This document shows, one piece after another, positions 10,055-20,709 of a stretch of 64,000 nt of DNA; position 1 is the first letter of the stretch, and each line of letters starts with the position of its first letter. Source of the DNA: Halalkalicoccus sp. CGA53 (GTDB lineage: Archaea > Halobacteriota > Halobacteria > Halobacteriales > Halalkalicoccaceae). The stretch spans positions 682,001 to 746,000 of the forward strand of contig NZ_CP144125.1 of the NCBI RefSeq assembly GCF_036429475.1, in the 5' to 3' direction. The notes under the pieces were generated by a model. That model was not told the DNA's origin. It saw only the letters and a list, made by a program, of their open reading frames with translations, and searched no databases. Both the position numbers and the translations under genes were made by a program.

Positions 10055-11778
10055 AGGCGCTCGACGATCGTCCGGGCGGTCGTCTCGCCGACGCCCGAGA
10101 CCTCGCGGAGCTCCTCCGTCGAGGCTTCTCTCACTCCTTCGACGCTCCCGAACCGCCTGAGCAGCCGTTTCCTGGTCGCAGGCCCGATCCCGGGGACGTC
10201 GTCGAGCACGCTCGAGAGATCCTCGCGGAGGCTCTGGTGGTACTGGACCGCGAAGCGGTGGGCCTCGTCACGAACCCGCTGGAGGACGTGGAGCTGTGGG
10301 GCGTCGCGCTCCCAGTCGTGGACCCGGTTCGGGGTGATCACCAGCTCCTCGCGCTTCGCGAGCGCGACCACGGGGACGTCCCAGCCGACCTCCGCCAGGG
10401 CGTCGCGGGCGGCCGCGAGCTGGCCCTCGCCACCGTCGATCACGAGCAGGTCGGGGTCGGGTCGATCGTCGCGGCCCTCGATCGCTCGCCTCGCGCGCCA
10501 GGCGACCAGCGCGCGCATGTTGCCGTAGTCGTCGTTTCTGTCCTCGAGCTTCTTCCTCCTGTAGCCCGACGTCTCCGCACGCCCGTCGACGAACAGCACG
10601 TCGCTGCCGACGGCGTGTCTCCCCTGGGCGTGGCTCACGTCGAATCCCTCGATCCGGGTTGGTCGCGGTATCGAGAGTGCGTCGGCGAGTGCGGCGAGTT
10701 CGTCTCCGCCGCCGCCGACCCGTGCGTTCTTGATCGCGAGGTCGACGAGCGCCGCCTCGCGACCCACTCCGGGCACCGTGAGGTCGACTCCCTCGCGCTC
10801 CAGCCAGGCGACGAGGTCCGGGTCGGCCGGGTCCTCCGGGACGCAGATCCGGTCGGGGAGCTCTCGCTCGGCGTAGTACTGCACGATGAACGCCGCGAGT
10901 ACCGGCCCGTGGCCGTCGCCCTCCGGGACCGAGAGCGAGTGGTGGTCGCGCTCGACGAGCTTCCCGCCCTCGGCGTGGAGCCGTGCGACCGTCGCGCGCT
11001 CGCCCTCGACCGAGACGCCGAGGACGTCGGTCGTCCGGCGGTGAGTGGGGGAGTCGATCGCCTCGCCGCGGCCCTCGTGGAACGACTCGATCACCGAGAG
11101 GCGGTCCCTGAGGGTCGCTGCCCGCTCGAACTGCCGGTCCTCGGCGGCGTTCTCCATCTCCTCGCGAAGCGGTCCCGTGAGCACGCCCGTCTCCCCCTCG
11201 AAGAACCGTTCGGCCGCCCGGACGTCCGCCGCGTACTCCTCTTCGCCGATGTAGCCGACACAGGGGGCGGTACAGATCCCGACGTCGTGGTCGAGACAGG
11301 GTCGCGACCGCCCGCTGTACTTGTGGTCCGAACAGCCGCGCACCCCGAACCGGTCGCGAAGCGCCTTCACGACCGTCTCGACCCGCCGTTTCTCGGTGAA
11401 CGGCCCGAACACCGTCGCGGTCTCCTCCGGGTCGCGGGTGATCTCGATCCGGGGGAAGGGGTGGGCGGTGAACTGGACCATCGGGTAGGACTTGTCGTCC
11501 TTCAGCCGGACGTTGTACCGGGGACCGTGGCGCTTGATCAGGTTGGCTTCGAGCAACAGCGCCTGCGTCTCGGTGTCCGTGAGCGCGACGTCGATCGTCT
11601 CCGCCGACCGAACCATCCGGCGAATCCTGTCCGAACGGGGGTCGGCGTACGAGCGAACTCTGCTTCGGAGGTCGACCGCCTTTCCGACGTAGAGCACCGA
11701 CTCGCCGGCGAGAAACCGGTAGACGCCGGGCTCGGTCGGGAGCTCCGCGGCGCGCTCTCTGACCCCCTCCGCGTGCAT
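10051..11778 (-). CDS. uvrC: Excinuclease ABC subunit C (UvrC)
   Basis: 575 residues from ATG at 11778 ([22 protein letters not shown]). UvrC makes both incisions around a lesion bound by UvrB. The N-terminal GIY-YIG nuclease shows GVYRFL and VLYVGKA (residues about 17-33); a UVR segment lies near 200-235; the C-terminal RNase H-like nuclease has [16 protein letters not shown] and [11 protein letters not shown]; a helix-hairpin-helix pair ([14 protein letters not shown] and [11 protein letters not shown]) ends the protein. The stop codon lies inside repeat copy 2. It is separated from uvrB by two leftward genes. Confidence 0.97.
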   Translation of the reverse strand: MHAEGVRERAAELPTEPGVYRFLAGESVLYVGKAVDLRSRVRSYADPRSDRIRRMVRSAETIDVALTDTETQALLLEANLIKRHGPRYNVRLKDDKSYPMVQFTAHPFPRIEITRDPEETATVFGPFTEKRRVETVVKALRDRFGVRGCSDHKYSGRSRPCLDHDVGICTAPCVGYIGEEEYAADVRAAERFFEGETGVLTGPLREEMENAAEDRQFERAATLRDRLSVIESFHEGRGEAIDSPTHRRTTDVLGVSVEGERATVARLHAEGGKLVERDHHSLSVPEGDGHGPVLAAFIVQYYAERELPDRICVPEDPADPDLVAWLEREGVDLTVPGVGREAALVDLAIKNARVGGGGDELAALADALSIPRPTRIEGFDVSHAQGRHAVGSDVLFVDGRAETSGYRRKKLEDRNDDYGNMRALVAWRARRAIEGRDDRPDPDLLVIDGGEGQLAAARDALAEVGWDVPVVALAKREELVITPNRVHDWERDAPQLHVLQRVRDEAHRFAVQYHQSLREDLSSVLDDVPGIGPATRKRLLRRFGSVEGVREASTEELREVSGVGETTARTIVERL

Positions 11779-11878
11779 GATGCGGCTAGCACCTCGCTGG
11801 ATTTGAACGTGGCGCCGTCGGTCGCCGCCTGGGTCGGGAACCGCCGGGTTACATCCCGGTCGAGGGCGAAGTCGGTCC

Positions 11879-12136
11879 ATGACCGAGACGATCCGGTGCT
11901 GGCTGGTCGAACGCGAGTACGACGACCGTGGACTGCTCAGGCTGGTCTACGCGACGCCCGACGGCTCGCGACACCTGCGACGAGAGCGATCTGCGGCGCT
12001 CGTCGACGAGGTGACGGCCGCGACCGACACGAGCGAGGAGCGGCTCCGGCCGGTCGACGAGGAGGAGCTGAGAGAGCGGTACGCGGCGGAGGTGGACCGA
12101 GTGAGGGCGCGACACGGTCCGGACGAGGCGATCTGA
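11879..12136 (+). CDS. Small conserved haloarchaeal hypothetical protein
   Basis: 85 residues from ATG at 11879, divergent from uvrC with 100 bp between the starts. The sequence is charged, with [29 protein letters not shown] in the first half and a helical, Glu/Arg-rich second half ([17 protein letters not shown]). I recognise it as a type of small protein seen in haloarchaeal genomes but cannot assign a function. Codon use (high G+C at third positions) matches its neighbours, which supports it being real. Confidence 0.65.
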   Translation: MTETIRCWLVEREYDDRGLLRLVYATPDGSRHLRRERSAALVDEVTAATDTSEERLRPVDEEELRERYAAEVDRVRARHGPDEAI

Positions 12137-12159
12137 CGCCGACTCGCGGCTCCCGAAGG

Positions 12160-12167
12160 CATATATC
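12160..12167 (+). promoter_or_regulatory. TATA box for the ABC exporter operon
   Basis: The sequence CATATATC stands out in GC-rich surroundings, centred about 27 nt upstream of the ATG at 12191. This spacing fits a leaderless archaeal transcript. Confidence 0.55.
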
Positions 12168-12190
12168 GACGCTTGGACTAGCGGCCGACG

Positions 12191-13126
12191 ATGACCGCGA
12201 TCGAACTCGACTCGGTGAGTAAACGGTTCGGGAGCGTCCTCGCGGTGGACGACCTCTCGCTCTCGGTGGAGGAGGGCGAGGTGTTCGGGTTCCTGGGGCC
12301 GAACGGCGCGGGGAAGACCACGACGATCGATATGATCCTCGACTTCGTTCGCCCGACCGAGGGAGCGATCTCGGTGCTCGGCCACGACGCACAGCGAGAG
12401 AGCGTCGCCGTCCGCCGTCGGACGGGCGTTCTCCCCGAGGGGTTCGACGTCTACGACCGGCTCACCGGGCGAAAGCACGTCGAGTTCGCCATCGAGTCGA
12501 AGGAGATCGACGACGACCCCGAGGAGTTGCTCGCCCGGGTCGGCCTCGACGGCGAGGGCGACCGGAAGGCCGGCGGCTACTCGAAGGGGATGGCCCAGCG
12601 CCTCGCGTTCGCGATGGCGCTCGTCGGCGAGCCCGACCTCCTCATCCTCGACGAACCCTCGACGGGACTCGACCCGAACGGCGCGATGGAGATGCGAGAG
12701 ATAGTGAGAGACGAGGTAGAGCGCGGCGCGACCGTCTTCTTCTCCTCGCACGTCCTCGGGCAGGTCGAAGCGGTCTGTGACCGGGTGGCGATCCTCCGTG
12801 CGGGCGAACTCGTCGCCCTCGACACGATCGAGGGGCTGCGCGACGCGGTCGAGACCGAGTCGACGCTCTCGATCACGCTCTCGGATCGGCCCGATGGGGC
12901 GCTATCGGCCGTACGGGCGCTCTCGGGGGTCTCCTCGGTCGAGGCGAACGGGTCGGGGCTGCGTGTCTCCTGCGAGGACGGCGCGAAGACGCGGGTGTTG
13001 ACGACGCTCGAAGCGGAGGGCGCGACCGTCTCGGACTTCGAGACCGAGGAAGCGTCGCTCGAATCGCTGTTCGCCGCGTACACGACCGACGAACCCGAAA
13101 GTACCGAGGCCGAGGTCAGAGCATGA
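12191..13126 (+). CDS. ABC transporter ATP-binding protein
   Basis: 311 residues. Walker A is GPNGAGKT (36-43), the signature is the variant YSKGMAQRL (about 135-143), and Walker B with the D-loop reads LLILDEPSTGLDPNG. The C-terminal extension after about residue 215 is the accessory domain found in the CcmA/NatA/DrrA exporter group. It couples ATP hydrolysis to the permease encoded next, whose ATG overlaps this stop (ATGA at 13123-13126), implying translational coupling. The substrate is unknown; candidates are antibiotics, lipids or sodium. Confidence 0.92.
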   Translation: MTAIELDSVSKRFGSVLAVDDLSLSVEEGEVFGFLGPNGAGKTTTIDMILDFVRPTEGAISVLGHDAQRESVAVRRRTGVLPEGFDVYDRLTGRKHVEFAIESKEIDDDPEELLARVGLDGEGDRKAGGYSKGMAQRLAFAMALVGEPDLLILDEPSTGLDPNGAMEMREIVRDEVERGATVFFSSHVLGQVEAVCDRVAILRAGELVALDTIEGLRDAVETESTLSITLSDRPDGALSAVRALSGVSSVEANGSGLRVSCEDGAKTRVLTTLEAEGATVSDFETEEASLESLFAAYTTDEPESTEAEVRA

Positions 13127-14052
13127 CCTGGCACGCGATCGCCCGGAAGGACTTCTCGGACGCGATCCGGTCGGCCTGGCTCTGGGTGCTCTCCGGGCTG
13201 TTCATCCTGATCTTCACCCTCCCGGTCTACTTCCTCGCGGAGGGGATCGGCGCGGGTGCACAGAGCGCGACCGATCCGGAGGCGGCGGCGGTCCTCACCT
13301 CCGACCTCCTCGTCCAAGTCCTGTTGCTGGTCGCGGCGCCGTTCGTCCCGATCATCGCCATCGTGATCGCCTACGCCGCGATCGCGGGCGAGCGCGACTC
13401 GGGGACGCTCAAACTGCTGCTCTCGCTCCCGCACTCCCGGGCGGACGTCGTCGCCGGGAAACTGCTCGGTCGCGGCGGGGTGATCGTCGTCCCGATCCTC
13501 ATCGCGACGGTGCTCTCGGCGCTCGTCGTCGTGATCTCGACGCTCGAACTCAGAGCCGGCACGTACGTCCAGTTCGCGCTACTCACCGCGCTGCTCGGCG
13601 TCGTCTTCGTCGCCATCGCCGTGGGGATCTCCGCCGCGGCCCGGACGGGCAAGCAAGCGATGGTCGGCACCGTCGGGATCTACGTGCTCTTCGCCGTGCT
13701 CTGGAACTCGTTTCTCTCCGGGCTGAACGAACTGCTCGGCGAGTACGCCCCCGTCGGCGACGGGACGCTGATGCACCTCCAGATGGTGCTCGCGCTCGCG
13801 AACCCGATCGAGGCTTACCGCTCGCTCGTCGGCTCGATCTCCTACACCGAGGCGTTCACCGGCGGCGAGGACCCCACCTACGTCGCCCGGATCGACGCGC
13901 TCGCGACCTTCGACCACCAGTTACGCTTCGCCGAGACGTTCGAGACGCTCCCCGCCTACTACTCCGATTTCGCCGTACTACTCGCGCTGGTCGTCTGGGT
14001 CGTCGCCTTCCCGCTCGTCGGGTTCCTCGTCTTCCGCGAGGAAGACCTCTGA
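13123..14052 (+). CDS. ABC-2 type transporter permease
   Basis: 309 residues with about six hydrophobic helices. The N-terminus MTWHAIARKDFSDAIRSAWLW is typical for haloarchaeal ABC-2 permeases of the NosY/ABC2_membrane_2 kind, and a conserved stretch AGERDSGTLKLLLSLPHSRADVVAGKLLGR (about 87-116) marks the cytoplasmic loop that contacts the ATPase. It overlaps the ATPase gene by 4 bp and surely works with it. A long extracellular loop between helices 5 and 6 (about 225-280) is a family feature. Confidence 0.9.
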   Translation: MTWHAIARKDFSDAIRSAWLWVLSGLFILIFTLPVYFLAEGIGAGAQSATDPEAAAVLTSDLLVQVLLLVAAPFVPIIAIVIAYAAIAGERDSGTLKLLLSLPHSRADVVAGKLLGRGGVIVVPILIATVLSALVVVISTLELRAGTYVQFALLTALLGVVFVAIAVGISAAARTGKQAMVGTVGIYVLFAVLWNSFLSGLNELLGEYAPVGDGTLMHLQMVLALANPIEAYRSLVGSISYTEAFTGGEDPTYVARIDALATFDHQLRFAETFETLPAYYSDFAVLLALVVWVVAFPLVGFLVFREEDL

Positions 14053-14380
14053 ACCGTAGCCCGTAGATATATCAGCGATCGGAACCGAACGCCCTCGATC
14101 GACTGACCGTTCGCAGAGGGATTCGGGGACACCTCGACCGTCCAGAACTACCTCGATCGTTTCTGCTCTCCTCCCTCTCACGACGGAGCGTTCCGCAGAA
14201 CCACTCCGACGGTAACCAGGTAGACGACATCTACCCGCCGAGCCCGATCGATCATATTTCCCGGCGTGATCGGTGCGTTACCGCCGACACCACCACCGAC
14301 TGTTCTTACCGGCGAATGAGACGATCGATATGAGAGATAGCTTATTATTAATCGTAACATACCCTATCGGCAGTGATATC
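14053..14380. other. Gene-free stretch before the Tat-exported protein
   Basis: In this 328-bp stretch I see no supported gene. The right-hand third becomes AT-rich and holds the likely promoter of the downstream gene. Short reading frames here lack haloarchaeal codon bias. No tRNA-like fold or long inverted repeat was found. Confidence 0.5.
14341..14352 (+). promoter_or_regulatory. Likely TATA element for the Tat-exported protein
   Basis: CTTATTATTAAT is strikingly AT-rich for this genome and is centred about 34 nt before the ATG at 14381, so transcription would begin some 5-10 nt upstream of the start codon. Confidence 0.45.
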
Positions 14381-14947
14381 ATGTCACTAGAACCGATAAC
14401 GAGGCGAGGTGTGTTACGTGGGACCGCGATGGGGCTCGTCGGGCTCTCGCTGGCGGTCCCCGCCAGCGCGCGAAGCGACCAGCTTTCGGAGGAGCTCAAC
14501 GCAGTCAGAGCCGCGACACGGAAGTACCGTGACGTCGATCTGGCTCGATCGGCTGGGTACGACATAGCCCCGTACGTTCTGAATATGGGATTTCACGCGG
14601 TCAATCCGATGCTCGTCGCTGCGGACCAACACCAAGCGGTAGACATCACGGAGCCACCGATTCTCGTTTACTACACTACCGGGAACTATCGCCCCGGCCC
14701 AGGGACGCCACATGATACGGCTCGTGACGGCGACCTCCGACTCGGTGCTGTCGAGTATGCACACCTAGGAACTCAAGGGGCCGCCGCTGACTACTTCAGC
14801 GACGAGGGCGTGAGCCGGAACCTGAAGGTCTCGGAGGAAGAGGGATGGGAGTTCGTCCCTCCTGCGGGTATCACCGCGCTCCACGCGTGGGTCCACCGCG
14901 GGAACCCGGCGGGCGTCTTCCACCCGACGAACCCGACCGTCGCCTGA
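14381..14947 (+). CDS. Tat-exported protein of unknown function with conserved histidines
   Basis: 188 residues. The ATG at 14381 gives MSLEPITRRGVLRGTAMG followed by a hydrophobic stretch and an Ala-X-Ala site (PASA), a twin-arginine signal peptide; a start at 14273 would put that signal internally. The mature part has the motifs LNMGFHAVNP, DQHQAVD, AVEYAHLG, LHAWVHRGNP and GVFHPTNPTV. I recall bacterial exported proteins with the same MGFHxVNP / NPxGVF layout, with no known function; the histidines could bind metal. Codons are less GC-biased than in the neighbours and the promoter is AT-rich, hinting at transfer or unusual expression. Confidence 0.75.
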   Translation: MSLEPITRRGVLRGTAMGLVGLSLAVPASARSDQLSEELNAVRAATRKYRDVDLARSAGYDIAPYVLNMGFHAVNPMLVAADQHQAVDITEPPILVYYTTGNYRPGPGTPHDTARDGDLRLGAVEYAHLGTQGAAADYFSDEGVSRNLKVSEEEGWEFVPPAGITALHAWVHRGNPAGVFHPTNPTVA

Positions 14948-15012
14948 ACACGACTCGATTTTTATACCCAATACGACGGATTCGTGGACCGGCCCGCTTC
15001 ACTCGGAGTCGA

Positions 15013-17271
<2,259 letters not shown>

Positions 17272-17409
17272 TTACCCGATCCGATCTGGGGGGTGAATCC
17301 GGGCTCGGTCGGCTTAGTCCGTGCCAAATCGTTTCACACATTCCGTCTCGTCAATCCGAAAGATCCCGACAGATAAGAGCCTGTACGTTGGTTGGTCTAC
17401 CAGAGGCAC

Positions 17410-17673
17410 ATGAGTACGCTGGCACGAGGTGGACGGCAGTCTGGGACCGAATCGATAACGGAGGCGATCGTGCGGGCGATCGCCTCGGAGGCGGAGTGCG
17501 AACCGACCGAGATCTCGCCGATTGGGGCGCACATCGACGTCGACGCCGTCGAACGACTCGTCGCGGGGCCGGGGGAGGTGACCCTTCGGTTCGTCCACGA
17601 CGGGATGGAGACGACGGTTCACGGCGACGGACGCATCGTCGTCGACGGTACGGCGTACCGACCAGTCGTCTAG
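17410..17673 (+). CDS. HalOD1 output domain protein
   Basis: 87 residues from ATG at 17410. The pattern ITEAIVRAIASEAECEPTEISPIGAHIDVDAVERLV followed by VTLRFVHDGMETTVHGDGRIVVDG fits the HalOD1 domain, a haloarchaea-specific module usually found at the end of two-component output proteins or alone. Its molecular function is not known; a role in signal output is the family expectation. It stands 64 bp upstream of the aminotransferase on the same strand, with no clear promoter of that gene between them. Confidence 0.8.
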   Translation: MSTLARGGRQSGTESITEAIVRAIASEAECEPTEISPIGAHIDVDAVERLVAGPGEVTLRFVHDGMETTVHGDGRIVVDGTAYRPVV

Positions 17674-17736
17674 CTCCGGTTCGCAGCGTTCGGTCCGATC
17701 CGTCCCGTTTAACCCGTCTCGGGGGTATGCGAGCAC

Positions 17737-18909
17737 ATGGACGAGGAGTTCCTTCTGTTGAACCCGGGGCCCGTCCCGGTGAGCGGGGCGGTCCGCGAGG
17801 CGATGGCCGAACCGATGGTCTCACACCGTTCGGCGGCGTTCGGGAGGGTCTACGAGCGCGTACAGAGCGGCCTGGACGAGGTCTTCACCCGCTCGACGCT
17901 CTCGGGACGGTCGACCGCGAGCGACGGCACCAGCCTGATCCTCAACGGAACGGCAACGATGGGGATGGAGATGGCCGTGGCGAACCTCGTCGAGCCGGAG
18001 AGCGAGCTCGTCGCCCTCGCCAACGGGAAGTTCGGCCGCCGGTTCGCCCGGATCGCCGACCGCTACTGCTCGGTCACCCGGGTCGAGGTCGACTGGGGTG
18101 ACTCGTTCGATCTGGACGCGGTCTCGGAGGCCATCGGCCGGGAGACCGACGTCGTCACGATGGTCCACAACGAGACCTCTACGGGGCTCCTCAACCCCGT
18201 CTCTGCGGTCGGCGAGCTGGCCCGCGAGGCCGGCGCGCTGTTCGTCGTCGACGGGGTTACCTCGATCGGTGGCGACGTCTTCTGCGTCGACGACTGGAAC
18301 GTCGACGTCGCGATCACCGACTCTCAGAAGGCGCTCGCTGCGCCGCCCGGCGTGAGCGCGATGTACGTCACGGAGCGGGCGGCCGAGGCTGCCCACGGCG
18401 AGAGCGCGCCGTTCTACGCGGACCTCGAGTGGCACCTCCGGAAGGCCGCGGACCACCAGACGCCCTTTACCAGCGCCGTCCCGCTCTTTCGCGCGCTCGC
18501 GGTTGCCGTCGAGGAGATCACCGACGAGGGACTCCCCGCTCGAATCGAACGCCACCGCCGGCAGGCCGAGGCGTTCCGGCAGGGCTTCGCCGCGATGGGT
18601 CTCGACGGGTTCCCGGACGCCCGGGGCGAGACGGCCCGATCGAACACCGTGACGGCGACCGCACTCCCCGAGTCGGTGAGAGAGCGCCCGACCGAGTTCT
18701 TCGACGCGGTGAGCGAGCGGAACGTCTCGATCAGCGGCGGACAGGCGCACCTGGGGGGAGAGATCTTCCGGGTCAGCAACATGGGCCGGCTCACCCCCGA
18801 CCAGGTCCTCCGAGGGGTGCGAACCGTCGGCGAGGCGGTCACGGACGTGGGACTCGACGCCGACGTCGAGGCGGGACTCGCCGCGGCCGAAGCCGAACTC
18901 GGACGCTGA
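17737..18909 (+). CDS. Class V aminotransferase (serine-pyruvate / alanine-glyoxylate type)
   Basis: 390 residues. PLP enzyme of fold type I: the N-terminus LLLNPGPVPVSGAVREAM is the hallmark of the alanine-glyoxylate/serine-pyruvate subgroup, VVDGVTSIGGD holds the cofactor-binding Asp (172), and SQKALAAPPG carries the Schiff-base Lys at 198. It should move amino groups between serine or alanine and glyoxylate or pyruvate; in archaea such enzymes may serve glycine, serine or phosphonate metabolism. Its stop codon abuts the stop of the convergent next gene, forming TGATCA. Confidence 0.9.
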   Translation: MDEEFLLLNPGPVPVSGAVREAMAEPMVSHRSAAFGRVYERVQSGLDEVFTRSTLSGRSTASDGTSLILNGTATMGMEMAVANLVEPESELVALANGKFGRRFARIADRYCSVTRVEVDWGDSFDLDAVSEAIGRETDVVTMVHNETSTGLLNPVSAVGELAREAGALFVVDGVTSIGGDVFCVDDWNVDVAITDSQKALAAPPGVSAMYVTERAAEAAHGESAPFYADLEWHLRKAADHQTPFTSAVPLFRALAVAVEEITDEGLPARIERHRRQAEAFRQGFAAMGLDGFPDARGETARSNTVTATALPESVRERPTEFFDAVSERNVSISGGQAHLGGEIFRVSNMGRLTPDQVLRGVRTVGEAVTDVGLDADVEAGLAAAEAELGR

Positions 18910-19329
18910 TCACTCCTCCTCGTCGTCCGGACCCTCGATGTCTATCACCGTGCGGTCGCGCTCGTCGGTGGGTGCCCTCCCCTCCACGACCCGCCGCACC
19001 GCTCGTTCGGCGGCCAGCCCGAGCTCCTGGTCGCTCACAGCCCTGACTGCCGTCTTCCCGATCAGCCCACCCACCGTGTAGCCGAGGGTCTGTTCGGCCA
19101 TCCCGCCGGGAGTGACCTGCCCGATCGTCCGACGGACGACGAGCCGACCGACGAACTGCCCGGTGACCTCGCCCACCCGCTCGTAGTCGACGGGCGTGTC
19201 GCTCTCGATGCCGAAGAGGACGGCCTCCCAGTCGATCGCCTGGAGCAGCGATAGCGCACCCTCCGTCGTGAAGTACGCCTCCATTCCCTGCTCGATCGCG
19301 TTCTCGACGTTCCGTGGCGGTCGGTCCAT
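18910..19329 (-). CDS. Conserved haloarchaeal hypothetical protein
   Basis: 139 residues, ATG at 19329 (MDRPPRNVENAIEQGMEAYF). The middle is rich in glycine and small residues (VGRLVVRRTIGQVTPGGMAEQTLGYTVGGLIGKTAV), which could form an amphipathic or membrane-associated hairpin, and the tail is acidic (EGPDDEEE). No known motif. Codon use is normal. The gene converges with zero spacing on the aminotransferase. Confidence 0.65.
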   Translation of the reverse strand: MDRPPRNVENAIEQGMEAYFTTEGALSLLQAIDWEAVLFGIESDTPVDYERVGEVTGQFVGRLVVRRTIGQVTPGGMAEQTLGYTVGGLIGKTAVRAVSDQELGLAAERAVRRVVEGRAPTDERDRTVIDIEGPDDEEE

Positions 19330-19636
19330 GCGGGAGAGAGGTCGTCGACACCGGAGAGGGTCGTCCCTGCCTCTGCGGCCGAGGCACTCCGCCCGGTCCT
19401 GTGGAGTCCGGGGCCACCGGTCCGTCGTCGAGAGTGACCGTCGTCCCCTCAGTTCGTCTGTCGTTCGCCGCCCGAACTACCCGGCCCATTTCTGGGCAGA
19501 GGAGAGGTGCTCGTAAGGACGGTTGGGGCCTCTTTCCGGTAGTCGCCGACCCGTACTGACGATCACTGGAAATCAGTTACAACCGTCCTTATCAGCCGGC
19601 CGAGCGACATATTCTTTCCCGGTATTATCTCCGTCC
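19330..19636. other. Intergenic region with a 12-bp inverted repeat
   Basis: In this 307-bp gap the words TAAGGACGGTTG (19513-19524) and CAACCGTCCTTA (19580-19591) are perfect reverse complements separated by 55 bp. Between them lies a smaller ACTG-GAAAT-CAGT hairpin. The right arm is about 20 bp upstream of the TATA-like element of the next gene, so the pair could be an operator or an attenuating structure. No gene is supported here. Confidence 0.45.
19608..19615 (+). promoter_or_regulatory. TATA box for the small membrane protein pair
   Basis: ACATATTC is centred about 25 nt upstream of the ATG at 19637, the spacing of a leaderless archaeal promoter. Confidence 0.5.
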
Positions 19637-19915
19637 ATGAACAGGTATCTCGTCTTCTACGGCGCGTTCGCCGTCATCGGCGTTTCGCTCGGATGGATGG
19701 GCGTGTCGGGCGTTCTCGCTGGAGAGGTGAGCATCGGGGCCGTACTCGTGACGATCAGCGGCGTCGGGATAGTGCTGGCCGCCGTTTACGAAGTCGCGAG
19801 GTCCGATCGAACTACCGGGTCGGTCCCCGATCAGTGGACGTACCGAATCGTCGTCCTCGGGGCGGTCCTCGCGGTTCTCGGGGTGACACTCCGGACTGTA
19901 TCGGTGGCGCTCTGA
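19637..19915 (+). CDS. Small three-helix membrane protein, tandem copy 1
   Basis: 92 residues, ATG at 19637 (MNRYLVFYG). Three hydrophobic segments (about 5-25, 33-50, 68-90) are separated by short loops, the second loop reading ARSDRTTGSVPDQWTYRI. The next gene encodes a clear paralogue: both start M-x-RYL, share GVLAGEVSIGA / VLSGDPGIGA, then RSDxxTxSVPxxxTYxI, and end in SV-x-L. No function is known. The two are 45 bp apart on the same strand and probably co-transcribed. Confidence 0.7.
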   Translation: MNRYLVFYGAFAVIGVSLGWMGVSGVLAGEVSIGAVLVTISGVGIVLAAVYEVARSDRTTGSVPDQWTYRIVVLGAVLAVLGVTLRTVSVAL

Positions 19916-19960
19916 GTGTTCGGACCGACGACTTATGACGAAGCGATAGCACGGTTCGGT

Positions 19961-20242
19961 ATGGACCGGTATCTCACCTACCAGGGCACGGTGACCGCCG
20001 CGGGGATCCTCGTCGGGACGTGGGGACTCCTCCACGTCCTCTCGGGGGATCCGGGAATCGGCGCGTTCTTGCTCCTCGTCGGCGGGTTCGGCATGGCGCT
20101 CACGGCGGTCGTACAGGTGTGGCGATCCGACCCGGAGACGCGCTCGGTTCCCGAGGGTCGGACCTACCTGATCACCCTGATCGGCCTCGCCGTTGTCTTC
20201 ACCGCCGCGACCGTCCAGGTGCTCTCGGTGTTGCTGTTCTGA
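19961..20242 (+). CDS. Small three-helix membrane protein, tandem copy 2
   Basis: 93 residues from ATG at 19961 (MDRYLTYQG), chosen because it aligns with the start of the upstream paralogue; a GTG at 19916 would extend it without homology. It keeps the same three hydrophobic segments and the loop RSDPETRSVPEGRTYLI. Roughly a third of positions are identical to copy 1. A tandem duplication is the simplest origin; hetero-oligomer formation is possible but not shown. Confidence 0.7.
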   Translation: MDRYLTYQGTVTAAGILVGTWGLLHVLSGDPGIGAFLLLVGGFGMALTAVVQVWRSDPETRSVPEGRTYLITLIGLAVVFTAATVQVLSVLLF

Positions 20243-20298
20243 ACCCTCCCGTCGGACCGTTCTAGTCGAGGTGACCCACGGGACGGACCGACCCGGAC

Positions 20299-20679
20299 TC
20301 ACTCGTAGCCGGCGGAAGCCGGACTGTGGTCGAGGATCGCCACGGCACCGAGGGTGAGCACGTCGGGGTGGAACTCGCCGAACGGGTCGTGGTAGCCGGT
20401 CGGTTCGAGCGTCGCCTCGATCACCGCCTGCTCGGCCGCCCGGACGCCCATCGTCTCGCGAACGGCCTCTCCCAACTGATCGGGACAGGCCATGTCCAGC
20501 AGTTCCCAGGTGTGGCCCTCGTACTCCAGACAGGCCGCACGCACCCGGTCGTCGGCACCGAGGGTCCGACTACAGACAGTGCAGGTGGTTGTTCCCCGCG
20601 AGTCGACAGCGACCGCGAAGCTCCCGGCGACCGTACCGGTGAACCGGGCTCGCAGCTCCGCTTCGCGGTCGATTGCCAT
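20299..20679 (-). CDS. Haloarchaeal hypothetical protein with a CxxC motif
   Basis: 126 residues, ATG at 20679. A CTVC knuckle (about 33-36) is followed by Cys in RAACLEYEGH and in DMACPDQLGE, so four to five cysteines could hold a zinc ion, though the spacing matches no ribbon I know. The rest is soluble and acidic, ending LGAVAILDHSPASAGYE. It lies 30 bp downstream of an MFS gene on the same strand, which suggests co-transcription, and converges on the small membrane pair. Function unknown. Confidence 0.65.
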   Translation of the reverse strand: MAIDREAELRARFTGTVAGSFAVAVDSRGTTTCTVCSRTLGADDRVRAACLEYEGHTWELLDMACPDQLGEAVRETMGVRAAEQAVIEATLEPTGYHDPFGEFHPDVLTLGAVAILDHSPASAGYE

Positions 20680-20709
20680 CGCCCTCGCTACGGTTCGGTT
20701 CGTATCGAC

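Noticed and set aside
17281-17300. Possible extra regulatory site or tRNA-like piece in the 17182-17409 gap
   Set aside because: No stem set or T-arm consensus is present; the gap is short and reads as ordinary intergenic DNA.
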